Assembly (NCBI GenBank): GCA_903813345.2
Contig: CAIIXF020000012.1
Coordinates: 12,692,932 to 12,756,931, forward strand
Direction: 5' to 3'
Length of the DNA stretch: 64,000 nt
Source: Owenia fusiformis
Taxonomy: Eukaryota; Annelida; Polychaeta; Sabellida; Oweniidae
Shown here: in pieces, positions 35,649 through 48,100 of the stretch
How the letters are laid out: every line of letters begins with the position of its first letter
Position numbering within the stretch: the stretch's first letter is position 1
Made by a program: the position numbers and the translations under genes
The notes under the pieces: generated by a model
What the model was told of the DNA's origin: nothing
What the model saw: the letters and a program-made list of their open reading frames with translations, nothing else
The model's database searches: none

Positions 35649-37539
35649 TTAGATGGAGAAGTTGGAAATATTTCTTTGAATCTCAGAACTCCAAATCAAA
35701 TTGACATACTTTCAACCCATGAATCCGAGATTTTTGAAATACTACTTTCATTAAACATAAATAAAGCAACCGGCCCTGACATGATAAGTAATAGAATGTT
35801 AAAAATGGCAGCACCAGCCCTCTCTCCCATTTTATCTAAACTGTTCAACAAAATGTTTATTCTTCAAGCCTTTCCTCAAAAATGGAAAATTGGGCATATT
35901 TTACCTGTTCATAAAAAGGGTGATAAATCAAATATTCAAAATTTCCGTCCAATCACGCTCCTTTGTTGTATTTCAAAAATAGCTGAACGTATCATTTTCA
36001 AACGATTATTTGACCATCTACTATCAAATGACCTATTTTACAATCTTCAAAGTGGGTTTCTACCAGGGCACAGCACTCAGGCTCAATTATTAAGCATTAT
36101 TGATTTTATAACAAATGAAATATAGTCTGGGGGAAATGTAAGGGGGGTTTATTTAGACATTTCAGCTGCGTTTGACACCTTACCTCATTCTTTGCTACTA
36201 AAAAAACTTGAATCCTATGGAATTGGCCCAAGTATTCTATCACTTTTAGCATCATATCTCTTTAAAAGACAAGCAAAAGTTATCCTTGATGGTCAAGAGT
36301 CTGTTTTGAGCAATGAGGATTATATAAATGCTGGCGTTCCACAAGGCTCTATTCTTGGACCACTACTCTTCCTGATTTATATAAATGATCTCCCTGAAAC
36401 CTTATCAAGCAAATGCTATATTTATGCAGATGACACATCTCTATACCAACCATATTCCAAATCAAATCTCTAAAAGCAAAGACATAATTTTCTCAAACCC
36501 AAGGAAATGTGAATATAACGTTCCTGACCTCAAAATTGGTAATGATGTTCTACCTCGAGTTGATCATCATAAACATTTAGGCCTCATACTAGACAAACAC
36601 CTAACTTTTGACCAACACATCACAGAGCTCACCAAGAGGATTGATAAACTATTAAACCCACTTAAATCTCTAAGCAACAAATTAAATGGAAAACACCTGG
36701 AATTAATCTTCAAATCTTTCATACTTCCAATTTTCGACTATTGCGATATTCTTTATGGTTGTGCAAATATAAGTAAATTAAAATCCATTGATCAATTATA
36801 CTACAAAGCAGCCTGCATTTGCTCAGGTGTACTACATGGAACATCTTCAACAAAAGTCCTTAACTGCTTAAATTGGCCAAAGCTATCTGATAGAAGACAA
36901 ATGCATAGACTTTTCCTAATGTACCGAGCTTACAACAATAAACTTCCATCCTACGTTTTGAGTATTTTTAATCAATATCGTAGAAATCTTCCATCAATAA
37001 CACGAAGAAGCCGTGACTACCAAATTCCAATCAAAACCTCAACATTTTCAAATAGATCATGCATATTTAAATCCATCATTGACTGGGAGTCTCTCCCACC
37101 CGAAACTAAAGAATCACCAAATCTTAATATTTTTAAATCGAATGTAAAGAAAAAATTAATGACTACTTATATCATTAATTCCTCAGAGATCTCCTTGACA
37201 AGGAGCCAAGAAATTTCTCTGAACAAGATGCGCTGTGATCTGATCTTCCAGTCCCATTTTTACGCCCACAATTTTACTAATGTACCATACCCTACATGCA
37301 AATGTGGGTATAGCAATGAAACATCCATTCATGTCATGTTCTCTTGTAACCTTAGATCACAATATCTAAAAGATTTAGAGGATGCACTTACTCTTCTAAA
37401 TTTTAATTACCCAGCATTTAAAAACCAGCAAGACAAATTATCATTGTTTTTGTATGGAGACAGAAGTCTGCCAAAAGAAGTTAATATTGAAATTTTAAGG
37501 CTCACCTCAGCTTTTATTCAAAGGTGTGCAAGCGTGTAA
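35649..37539 (+). pseudogene. LINE reverse transcriptase remnant, stop and frameshifting deletion
   Basis: Frame 1 includes NKATGPDMIS, NFRPITLLCCISKIAERI and GFLPGHSTQAQ, then a TAG (36123-36125), then VYLDISAAFDTLPHSLLLKKL, GVPQGSILGPLLFLIYINDL and the catalytic YADDTSLY (about 36425). After about 36470 the reading continues in a different frame with KSKDIIFSNPRKCE, so part of the thumb region seems deleted. The C-terminal part keeps a Cys-x-Cys...His...Cys cluster (CKCGYSNETSIHVMFSC, about 37300). Resembles Jockey/CR1-type RT and is dead. Confidence 0.9.
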
Positions 37540-37743
37540 ATATTTCTTCCACCACCAACTGTATAATTTTGTACACAATAATTCTTTTGTTTATTGCAAA
37601 TCCATTGTCATACTTTCTTTTTAAATCTTGTTATTATTCCATTGTGGCTTATAATGCTCCATTGCAAAGCCGCAACATGTGTATGTAATAATTCTATTTT
37701 ACTATGAAATAAATCACATATAAAAAAAACAAAAAAACAAAAA
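35649..37743 (+). mobile_element. 5'-truncated LINE in the copy B upstream region, 12-bp TSD
   Basis: It is flanked by ACTAAGCTTCAT (35637-35648 and from about 37744, partly overlapping the A-rich tail), and ends in an A-rich run (about 37722-37745). Its insertion splits a sequence that is continuous at 33732-33975 (reverse) and about 24710 (plus), so the insertion is later than the duplication. Only the reverse transcriptase and C-terminal parts remain. Confidence 0.9.
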
Positions 37744-37935
37744 AACTAAGCTTCATAAACATACTACACACATGATTCCAAGGTAACAACAACACGATAT
37801 AAATTTACAAACAGTCACTAAACCTATTGGTCAACTCACTGACCAATCGCTATGTATATGGATTTCATTGGTTAAATGAGTTAAGCCAAGGGATCGACGA
37901 ATTGTGGAAAATTTAAGCACGAGTGTCTTGAAAGT

Positions 37936-38690
37936 CTATTTACGTTGGTGACTTTGGACTTTAAACTTTGTTGTCATATGACGAAGATGACATGTGATGA
38001 AGATGTGTCCTTCACAAAGTTGATAATTGTGTTCGTTTCTGTCATAGACCAGGAGAAAGTGACAATAAGGACAATTACTGATGTAGTAGTCCATGAATGT
38101 GGCCCTATTTATGTTTTGAGAAGTATTGCAGAGATTGTTAGGAGTAGTATTACAGGGGTTGCACCTCCTTGGTGATTCCCAAGCATAATTTCAGAGTAAT
38201 TTGACTTTTTAGACCTACATCATGTACCACATGTAAACAGAGTGTTTTGGGGCAACATTCAACTGCAGACTGATCATGCTGTTGCACATGCTAGTGACAT
38301 TGTGATAGATTACCTCAGGGCAGGCCATGTGGACCAGGTACCATGGGCACAAAAGTCACCCAACATGACGATTTGAATCGAGGTGTTTTGAAAATGCAAA
38401 AATTCTTAGCGTACCCCTATTTTAAATAACAGTAATTTTCTAAACTTAAATGTAAATATTTTTTCTCAAAGAAACGTTGATTTGTAGATGAAATGTAGGG
38501 TTATGATTTGCCTAGAAAATAAGTTGCCGAACCGACTCCAAATAAATGTTCTCTTACTCCAAAACTATGATCTGCAAAATCTAATATTCCATATTTATGA
38601 GCAACAGTGTACATGCATTTGTATGGGATGATTTATACGTACAGGTTTCCCGTTCGATTTTATATGCAGTGCTTAAAGTCTCGAATGTAA
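37936..38690. other. Upstream region specific to EPHX copy B
   Basis: An open frame at 37945-38175 has no recognizable domain; I do not call it a gene. Nothing else was seen until the conserved proximal flank. Confidence 0.4.
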
Positions 38691-38905
38691 ATCTTAACGT
38701 GAATAAACAAGCTCTTTATTTTGTCAAAAAAAATAAATTATCGCATACATATAGCGTAGCAGACCCCATAAAAGTAATTCACATGATACATCCACCCCGA
38801 TCACCGGTGTAACTGTGAATAAAATATTCTCGCATGAAAAATAAGAAGTAAAATAAGTTGTTGCAACGGTACTGAACTGAATCACTTGGAACAAATTACT
38901 GCACT
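38691..38905 (+). promoter_or_regulatory. Proximal 5' flank of EPHX copy B
   Basis: Nearly collinear with the copy A flank (see 25100-25337), including ATATAGCGTAGCAGAC, ATATTCTCGCATGAAAAATAA and GTTGTTGCAACGGTAC. Conservation of a non-coding block right before the start codon suggests promoter/5'UTR. Confidence 0.5.
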
Positions 38906-39123
38906 ATGGGGGCATTGAAAGTGGCTGCCGCTCTAGCTTTAGTTTCTATTCTATTGGGGTACTACTTTCTCAAGGACACAGATGTCGAACCGCCTAGGAT
39001 GGCTGACCAATGGTGGGGGAGAGGGGCAACACCGAAAGAGGATTCGAAGGATATCAACAAATTTGAAGTTCGTGTTAATGCAACAGAAATCGACGAATTG
39101 AGACGAAGACTAAAGAACACAAG
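38906..39123 (+). CDS. EPHX copy B exon 1 (membrane anchor)
   Basis: 218 bp; [20 protein letters not shown] anchor, then the [17 protein letters not shown] segment; ends phase 2. Confidence 0.92.
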
Positions 39124-42100
39124 GTATTTGTATTTTTCCTGGCAGCTGTCCAATGAAATCCCCTCCCCAACCAATCAATTTGAAGGGATTCCAATTTAAT
39201 TATCATTCAAGCAATACTTTTCTAGTCTCCCTTTGTGTCGTGTGTCAAATTAAGGTACATGAAGATGTTGGTCTATAGGGGGGGGGGGGTTCACAGAAGG
39301 ATACCAAATAAATGTTTACACCCTGTACACGAATTTTTGGTAGCTTTATTGCATTGCTTTATTATCAGATTATAACCTTTAGGTATTTTGAGGCGCTTGA
39401 AGACGTCCAGTCGTTTCAGTATGGGTTTCACGCGACATACATGAAACAAGTGGTAAACCATTGGATGGAGTCGTATTTACCAAACTGGCCAAAGCACGAG
39501 GCACATTTGAATAAGTTTCCACACTTTAAAACAATGATTGGTGGAATTATGGTGCATTATATACATATTAAGCCTAAACTTCAAACAGGTATGTTCTATT
39601 TGTACAGGATTACTTAAATAATGGTTCGTCCCGGTGATTTATCATAAACTTGTGCCGATGTTTCTCAAATGTACTGTCTGCTGTTAAAGATCACGTAGTG
39701 GCTATTCAAAATACAGCCAGGCTTTTAAGTGGAAATTCATGCAATTCTAAAGGGCCTCTTCACATTGTACTATGAACGAAAACCTCGACGTCAACTTGCG
39801 TGTACTAGATCAGCAGCTGAGCAAGATTAAAAAAAAATTTCTGTCCCCTACGTTTCTCACTAGATTCATATAGAACACGGTCCTGTGGTTATTTTGGGCT
39901 TGAGTTCCTTGTCCTAGCCGCGGCAACGAATGTGAAAATGATCGAATTATTAATTGAAATCTTTTTCAATATGTAAAAATCATAATTTAAAAAGAATTGA
40001 TTAACCCCCGAAAACGTCCCCAATTTATAAGAGGGTTATCTACTGTAACTTTTGTTTCATTCTAGATTTAGGCTTGAAATGTTGAAAATGTTTAGACACA
40101 TCAGAAGAGTTTAAGATTTTCTTTAAATATATTTCGCAACACAATATAACCAGTTGAAAACAATTAAAATGGAGTTTATTATCTTATCTCATGGCGACAA
40201 CATTTATACTTAATGTATCATCTGTCATTGTGAGATTATCGTAATTATATGTTTAATATGATTGTGTATTCTGTAAAGAAATTTCTTTGGAAAATAAGTT
40301 GTTCTTGTGTGTATATGTAGGTCAAACGTCCGCACCACTTGTGCTGATCCATGGGTGGCCAGGCAGTGTGTATGAATTCTACAGGGCAATTGATTTGCTC
40401 ACTGACCAACGTTCGGAAACTGTATTTGAAATCATATGCCCATCCATTCCTGGTTATGGCTGGTCCGAAGCACCTCATAGAGCAGGTACACTGATAATAT
40501 ATGGCGTCACACTTGATCACACTCTCGGTGAAAATAGTACAGAACCTACAATACCCTAACCCTACTATCACACCAAACTAGTTCTCACTACGTTCTCGAA
40601 AACGGGCTTTAACTGTGTACGAACGGACTGGACCTACTAAGAACCGTTTGGGATCTATTTACAAACTTCATCGAACGTACTCGAACGGGTAGGTCCTCTA
40701 GAACTTAGACAATGCTCAAAATGTTCTCGTGGTCGTCACGTTCTACAATTAGAACGAGTGACAACGTACTAACGACGAGCTGGACGTACTACGAACGGAA
40801 CCGTCGTACTTCAATCCTACTAGGGACATTTTAACAACGAGTTGAACTGTCTGAGGACGTGTTGAGAACGAGGTAGAACTAATTGCAAACGGGTTTAAAC
40901 TGATTAAGAACGTATTTAACACTGCTTATGAACGAGTTAGCAAAATTATAGCTATCACACCAAACAAGTTGCCACTGCGTTCTTCAAAACTGGTTTTAAA
41001 CTGTGAACAGTTCGTTCAGGTCGCACCACGTCGGTGTGCAACGTCGTAGAACGCGTCCCTTAGTCTAGAAGGTCAACAAGACCTGATTACAGAACGGTAT
41101 GGTCGCCATCGAATTTTGAATCGATTCAAAATTCTAAAATCACATTCCCGTCTGAGAACGTTCATAAAGTTCGTAAATAGACCTTAGAAAGTTGCAGCTA
41201 CGTTCATTCCGTTCGCACACAGTTTAAAACCAGTTTTGAAGAACGAAGTGGCAACTTGTTTGGTGTGATAGCTATATTTTTGCTAACTCGTTCATAAACA
41301 GTGTTTAATACGTTCTTAATCGGTCTTAATCGGTCCTTTCCGTTCGTACACAGTTGAAGCCCGTTTTCGAGAACGTAGTGAGAACTAGTTTGGTGTGATA
41401 GTAGGGTAATCAAGAGTAATCAAGTTTATTTCTGTTTTCTAGCTTGTACCCTGTACCCCGCCTGTACCTTTATTCTTCACCCTAGGTTTTGACCAGGTTG
41501 CGACCGCTCGCGTGTTCCTTAGACTCATGGATCGTCTAAAACTAAACAGATTTTACGTTCAGGGTGGAGACTGGGGATTCATTGTAGCTAAATACATGGC
41601 ACTGTTACAACCAACGTGAGTACCTGGTAGTCTGGTAGTATCAAGTCTGAAAACGAGATGCAATGGCACGTTTTTATAACTATCAAAATATCACTACCAA
41701 AATATTGTTCTGAAAATATAGAAGTTAAGAAATTAACCCACCTAGTTATCAGCGATAAAAAATTCGAATTGAATTTTACTGACATATATTTTCGATATTC
41801 AAGTTATCAAGCTTTTTTGGGAAGGAGATAATTGAAGATGCACGTTGCGTATCACTATTTTTGAAAATACATAGATAATATTCGATACAATAAGACGCTT
41901 TTAAGGGAATACATATATTGGTTTACCTGGACAGAAGTGAAACAGTTCCATTTTAAAGGTGATACAAATAGAAAATTAATGTACTTATAGTAAAGAAATA
42001 CCTGAAAATAACAATGCCTGCCAAGTCTGTATGAAATATTTCAAAAATTCAATGAAATATTAATACTTTGAGACTAGAACACAGGACACAAGGACAGGGA

Positions 42101-45100
42101 TTTGCTAATAGGCTTTTTTGAATATATACGTTGATAAAGACAGGATGAAGCGGTTATGATTAAGTATAATGGTTTTTGGATATTTTTGTAGCCTTCGAAA
42201 GTTTCTATGCTGCTATAATTCAATGTTACTAGTATCTTAGTTTTAAGAATATGGTGAATCCACAATGTGTTTTAGAAACGTCCTTTCATCACCTTTACAT
42301 GTTAGGTTTCCAAATAAGACTCGGAAACAACAACTTATCAACGTACATCAATTGGTACTTCAGCAAAATTCTGGGACTTCACATGAATCTGGCTTCATAC
42401 CAGTCTCCAAGTAGCCCAACTCTTGGTGGAATAGTGCGACAGTTGATGGCGGAAGTGTTCCCAGGTTTGTTTGTGAAAACAGAAGATTACTGGAAAGTCG
42501 TGGACACTGCTGAAAAACTAAGGTTTTGGGTTCAAGAAATGGGTTATCTCCACTTGCAAGCTACAAAACCGGACACAGCAGGTAGGTGCCAGCCTGCAAA
42601 TTTATGGTACGCTAGTTCATAGTTTTCATACGCTAGTTCATAGTTTGCAATAATTGATGAAAGGCCTTAGTAAGCTTTAAGATCTTGTTTAAAACCCCTA
42701 TTTTTCCTATTAAAAATGGATTCTGAAAAAACTCTCCAACATGAATCTATTTGATGAGACAATATATGTCAGCTCTTCTGAGATAATGAGGATTTTACAT
42801 CTATCCCGATGATGACATACATGATGATATGGCGGTTTTAAATATATTATGTTAAGTCATTACACCCTTGCTGATATCCTCATTTTTTCAGAAAAAAACA
42901 GGCTAAACAAGTAGAATCATATGGTGTAAATTCTGTGTCAAAAGTATTACATACCTAATTCAGTAGTTTGGGTGCACCAATATAAAAATCAGTGCCTATT
43001 TTCTATTCCTGACATATTTAGTGGAAAGTCCGGTACCTATCTCTATATTCAATTCAATTCAATTTCAAAATAATTTATTTCAGTTTTCATTACAAAAATT
43101 ACAACATTATACAGGCTATGACACCCCAGGGGGTGTATGACTGCCCATAATTAAATTTACAATAAACATGATAAACTGTGAACATTTAAAGTGGTACATA
43201 GGTCAATACAATAATATAATATAAATACAATATACAGGGTGGGCCAAAAAAAACCACCCCCCTAGCCAATATTCCTGATAAATATTCATTTTTTAACAAT
43301 CACACCAACAATGATATATCATATTAAAGATAATTTAATTTGCAACAAAATGATATATGATAGCACCATTTTTAACTACCCCATACAGAAATATGACCAT
43401 TTATGTGACATGGGGGTCAAAAAACACCTTTTCAATTTTCGTCGATTTTGCGAACAATTGCCTATTTCTACCAAATTTTAGTAAATTACGACATTGTCAT
43501 GAGTCTTTCATAATTGGATATTATATATTGTTTTCATTCAGTTTTTGCACCACACATGCTCAATATACATGTGTATGCTTATAAAACTAATTCATTTCTT
43601 CTTCAGTCTGTCTAAAAATAGCTTGATAGACCCACCCCTGGACCCATCCTCTGATTGGATTATTCACTTAAAACGCGGAAGCCATTGGTTGATCGCTTAA
43701 TTGATGGATGTATGCAGAAGTACCATTCAACTGCTAGTTATTCTTTCTTTTAGTTCCTCTATATCCCTGATAGGCTGGGTATATTTAAATACCAACTGTT
43801 CTAGATGCCCCTAGGTATGGTAATCAACATTATTGGCAACTGGACTGCCAGTAAGCCATTTTCTGGGCTAGAGATGGTGATATTTCGAATCTCCAAAAAC
43901 TCAAGGGTAGCATTGGACCTGTTTGATGGAGCACTGTTCTATCAAAAAACGAAATTTCTTTCACATGTTTTTTATATTCTTGAGGAGTCCTTTTTACCAC
44001 CTCATGTCATTAACATTCAGAGTATATTTTTGCTCCTGGTTCAAAAAGTAGGGCCTGTATGGTCTCTCCTTTTTGGGAAACACCGAGTGGACACCACCTA
44101 CCCTTCAGAAAAATTTCATCTCGATTTGAGTAGCCTTTTGTCGCAAATGTCACTATTCTTGCTTACTGATATAGAGTATAGCCTTTTGATTACATAATCA
44201 TATAGTACTTTGGGCATTTAGAACAATTGGCCTATGGAGATCCCTAGCCCATCAGGGGTGTAGACATACTGAAAGAATGAATAATTAGGTGTTGGATGGT
44301 ACTTCTGCAGAGGTCCATCAATTATAACAATGGCTTTCGCGTTTTAAGCAAGAAATCAAATCAGAAGTTGGGTCCGGGGGTGAGTCTATTGAGCCATATT
44401 TGGACAGACTGAAGAAGAAATGGATTAGTTTTATAAGCATACACATGTATATTGAGCATGCAAGGTTCAAAAACCGAATGAAAACAATACATAATATCCA
44501 ATTATGAAAGACTCATGACAATGTTGTAATTTACTAAAATTTGGTAGAAATAGGCAATTGCTCGCAAAATCGACGAAAACTGAAAAGGTGTTTTTTGACC
44601 CCCATGTCACATAAATGGTTATATCTCGAGCCAGAGTTGTTAACAATTGTTCTATTATATATCATTTTGTTGCAAATTAAATTATCTTTAAAATGATATA
44701 TCATTGTTGGTGTGCATGTTAAAAATTCAATATTTATCAGAAATATTGGCTAGGGGGGTGGTTTTTTTTGGCCCACCCTGTACAAATACAATAATATGAG
44801 ACAATAAAGAAATGAAATAAATGTTTTGGTTACTCTGTACTCAGGAGGTCAATTTTCAAACGAGATATGAGTGAATTTAATGGTTTATTTCTAATATCTT
44901 CATTGAGGGAATTCCATATATATGAACCATGGACCTTAATAGAATTTTCACCAATTCTGGTTCTATGTTTAGGAATATCTAAGTTATGACCAAAGCGAGT
45001 TATACGTTGATGTATGTTTTCTCTAGTTTTGAAATAGTGATCGTATAATTTTGAAGGGAACTGTACAGATTTGCTTATAACTTTTTTCATGAATGAAACA

Positions 45101-48100
45101 GTTTGGATTGTGTGAATATGATAAATATTAAGTATTTTAAGATCTTGAAAAATTGGGAATGTGTGAGCTAATCTATCTGAATTTGTTATTAATCTAACAA
45201 ATTTCTTTTGCAATATCAGTAGTTTATTTAATAGATTCTTAAAAGCATTTCCCCATAAAATATTACAGTAATTAAGATGAGAAAAAATCAGAGAGTTATA
45301 TATTATCATCTTTGAATTTAAAGTATGAGCATAATTAGTTCGATATAACATTCCTATAACATTTGAAACTTTTCTATGAAGAGCATTGATATGGGGAGCC
45401 CAAGATAATTTTGAATCAATAATTACTCCCAGGAATCCTATCTCATCTACTTTTTCAAGGTTAGAATTTGCAATTTTTATTTCATTGTTCACAGATATAT
45501 TTCTTTTATTTCCAAAGACCATGTATTTTGTTTTCTTAACATTTAAAGTGAGTTTATTGGCCAACAACCAATCATTGATGTCACACAGTTCAGAATTTAC
45601 AGTTGTGGTCAAATTATCAAGATTGGAATCACTACATAATATATTAGTGTCATCCGCATAAATCACCAGTTTGAGTTTATCAGAAACTAGATAGAAATCA
45701 TTTACAAATATGATAAATAGGAGGGGGCCTAGAACAGACCCTTGGGGTACTCCACAGTTAACGATTGCTTCTTCAGACAAATATTTCTCGGATAAACTTT
45801 TAGAGTATTCAGTTTTCATTTTTCGATTTGATAAATAAGATGAAAACCATGAAAGTGCAATTCCTCTTATACCATAATGTTCCATTTTTTTAAGTAATAT
45901 TGCATGATTAACAGTATCAAAAGCTTTTGATAGATCCAAATATATTCCGATACAATATTCTTTGTTATCTAATGAATGTCTGACATTTTCAATAAATTCT
46001 AGGAGTGCCATGTAAGTTGATCTATGTTTCCGAAAGCCGTACTGGTGTAAATACAATAATTCATATTTCTCTAAAAAAGTAGATACTTTGTCATGCATTA
46101 TTTTTTCAAACATCTTAGCAAATACACTTAAAATAGATATTGGTCTATAGTTTGTGAATTTATCATGTTCCCCCTTTTTGAAAATTGGAATAACTTTAGC
46201 AAGTTTAAGTTCTTCAGGAAAAATACCTGTGGTCATAGAGAGGTTATAAATGAAAGTAAGAGGATCAGCTATATGATCATGTAATACTTTAACAACCTTT
46301 GGTTTAATATCATCAATGGCTGCGGCTGAGTCCTTTAAGTTCTTGATTTGATTTTGGACAGTATTAACATCAACAGGTGCCAAGAAAATTGAATTAATAT
46401 TACGTTCGATTTTATTAACATTATCAAGTGGGTCTTTATCCGAGTTAAATTCATTAGCTAGCTTTTCACCAATTGTGCTAAAAAATTTATTAAAATTGTC
46501 TGCTATGGATTTTCCATCATCAATTTTTCTTCCTTCATGGATAAAATTATCATTAAGGATCTTCTTATGTTGTTTACGTTTCAAAATAGAGTTTATTACA
46601 TCCCAGGTCTTTTTTATATTGCCATTGCTAATTTCAAATTTTTTCTTATAATGAAGCTTTTCTGCATTCCTGATAATATGATTAAGTCTATTTTTATAAT
46701 TAGTGTAAGTGAGTCTATTTTCATCAGTTGGACATTTTTTAAACTTAATATATAGTTTATTTTTCCTCTTAGCTGAAGTAATAATACCCAGGGATATCCA
46801 TGGTCTTTCTAAGTTAGAGTAAGTTTTGACAGTTTTAGTTAATATTGGGAGACATCTATTGTACACCTCAGTAAATTTGTTAATAAATATTGAATATGCT
46901 TCATTGACATTGTCCTGTTGTTTTAAATCAGTCCATTCCATGAGACATATTTCATCTTTAAATCTGGTTAAGTTCTTATCAGAATATGAACGATAACTTA
47001 TTTTGATTTTTTTATAAGATGGTTTTTCAAGTGAAGAGGTGCAGAATACTGGAAAATGATCAGAGATGTCATAAAGTATAACACCTGATGATGTCACATT
47101 ATTAACATTCGTGAATATATTATCAATCAAAGTTGCACTGTTATGAGTTACTCTTGTTGGTCGATAGATTAATGGCATAAAATTGTTCTCATATAGATGG
47201 CATAAAAAATCATTTGTCAAGTTATGTTCATCTGCTTTAAGTAAATCTAAGTTAAAATCACCCAATAAATAACTTGGCTTTTTTTCAGATGTGACTTTAT
47301 TTAAGAATTCATTAAATTCATCATTGAAAATAGCCAAATTAGAATTTGGAGGCTTATAAATAGCAGATACTAAAGTATTTTTACCATTAGGTGGAGTAAT
47401 TTCAATTGTTACATTTTCACAGGAATTTAAATTCATTGTAAGATCATGACGTTCTTTGAAAATGATATTTTCCTTAATATATATACAAACTCCACCTCCC
47501 TTAATACCAACTCTGGATTTAAAAACAGAATTATATCCTGTTAATTGAAAATTGGCTTCATTTTCCGTGTTAAGCCATGTCTCAGACATAGCAATAACAG
47601 AGAAGGAATGTTTTGTTAATGACTGCATAAGATCAAACTTCCACTTATTCTTTGGAAGACTTCTGGAATTTAGGTGTAAAAATGTAAGACCATTGCTTTT
47701 ATCCAGGTTAATATTAAGCTGATCTAAATTCAAATAATTACATTGTTCAATAATATTTCTCATTGGCGTATGCTCTTCAGGTGGATTATCTTGAGGTTCT
47801 CCAATTAATCTATTTAAATCCATAGGATTAAATACTAAACTTTCATAAACATGTAAGTCATATGCTAAATCTAAGACCTCAACATTTGTACATGAAAAAA
47901 ATGGCAATTCTTCAAGCAAATTAGCCATTGTCGTACAAGTGTTTCATGAAATTCATATTGCATTTTTCAATAAATGTACAATAATATATACCACAATTTT
48001 GAAATTGTTTATATTCTAAACTCAAAACACAACAAAAAAACAAGATAAAAAGAAACATAAACATAAAATCAAGTTGTATTAGTGGGATGTAAGGACTGAC

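Noticed and set aside
37945-38175. 76-codon frame upstream of copy B
   Set aside because: No domain recognized and no counterpart in copy A.
43805-44197. 130-codon frame inside the TA-flanked fold-back
   Set aside because: No transposase motif recognized, and no conservation evidence; left as unassigned.
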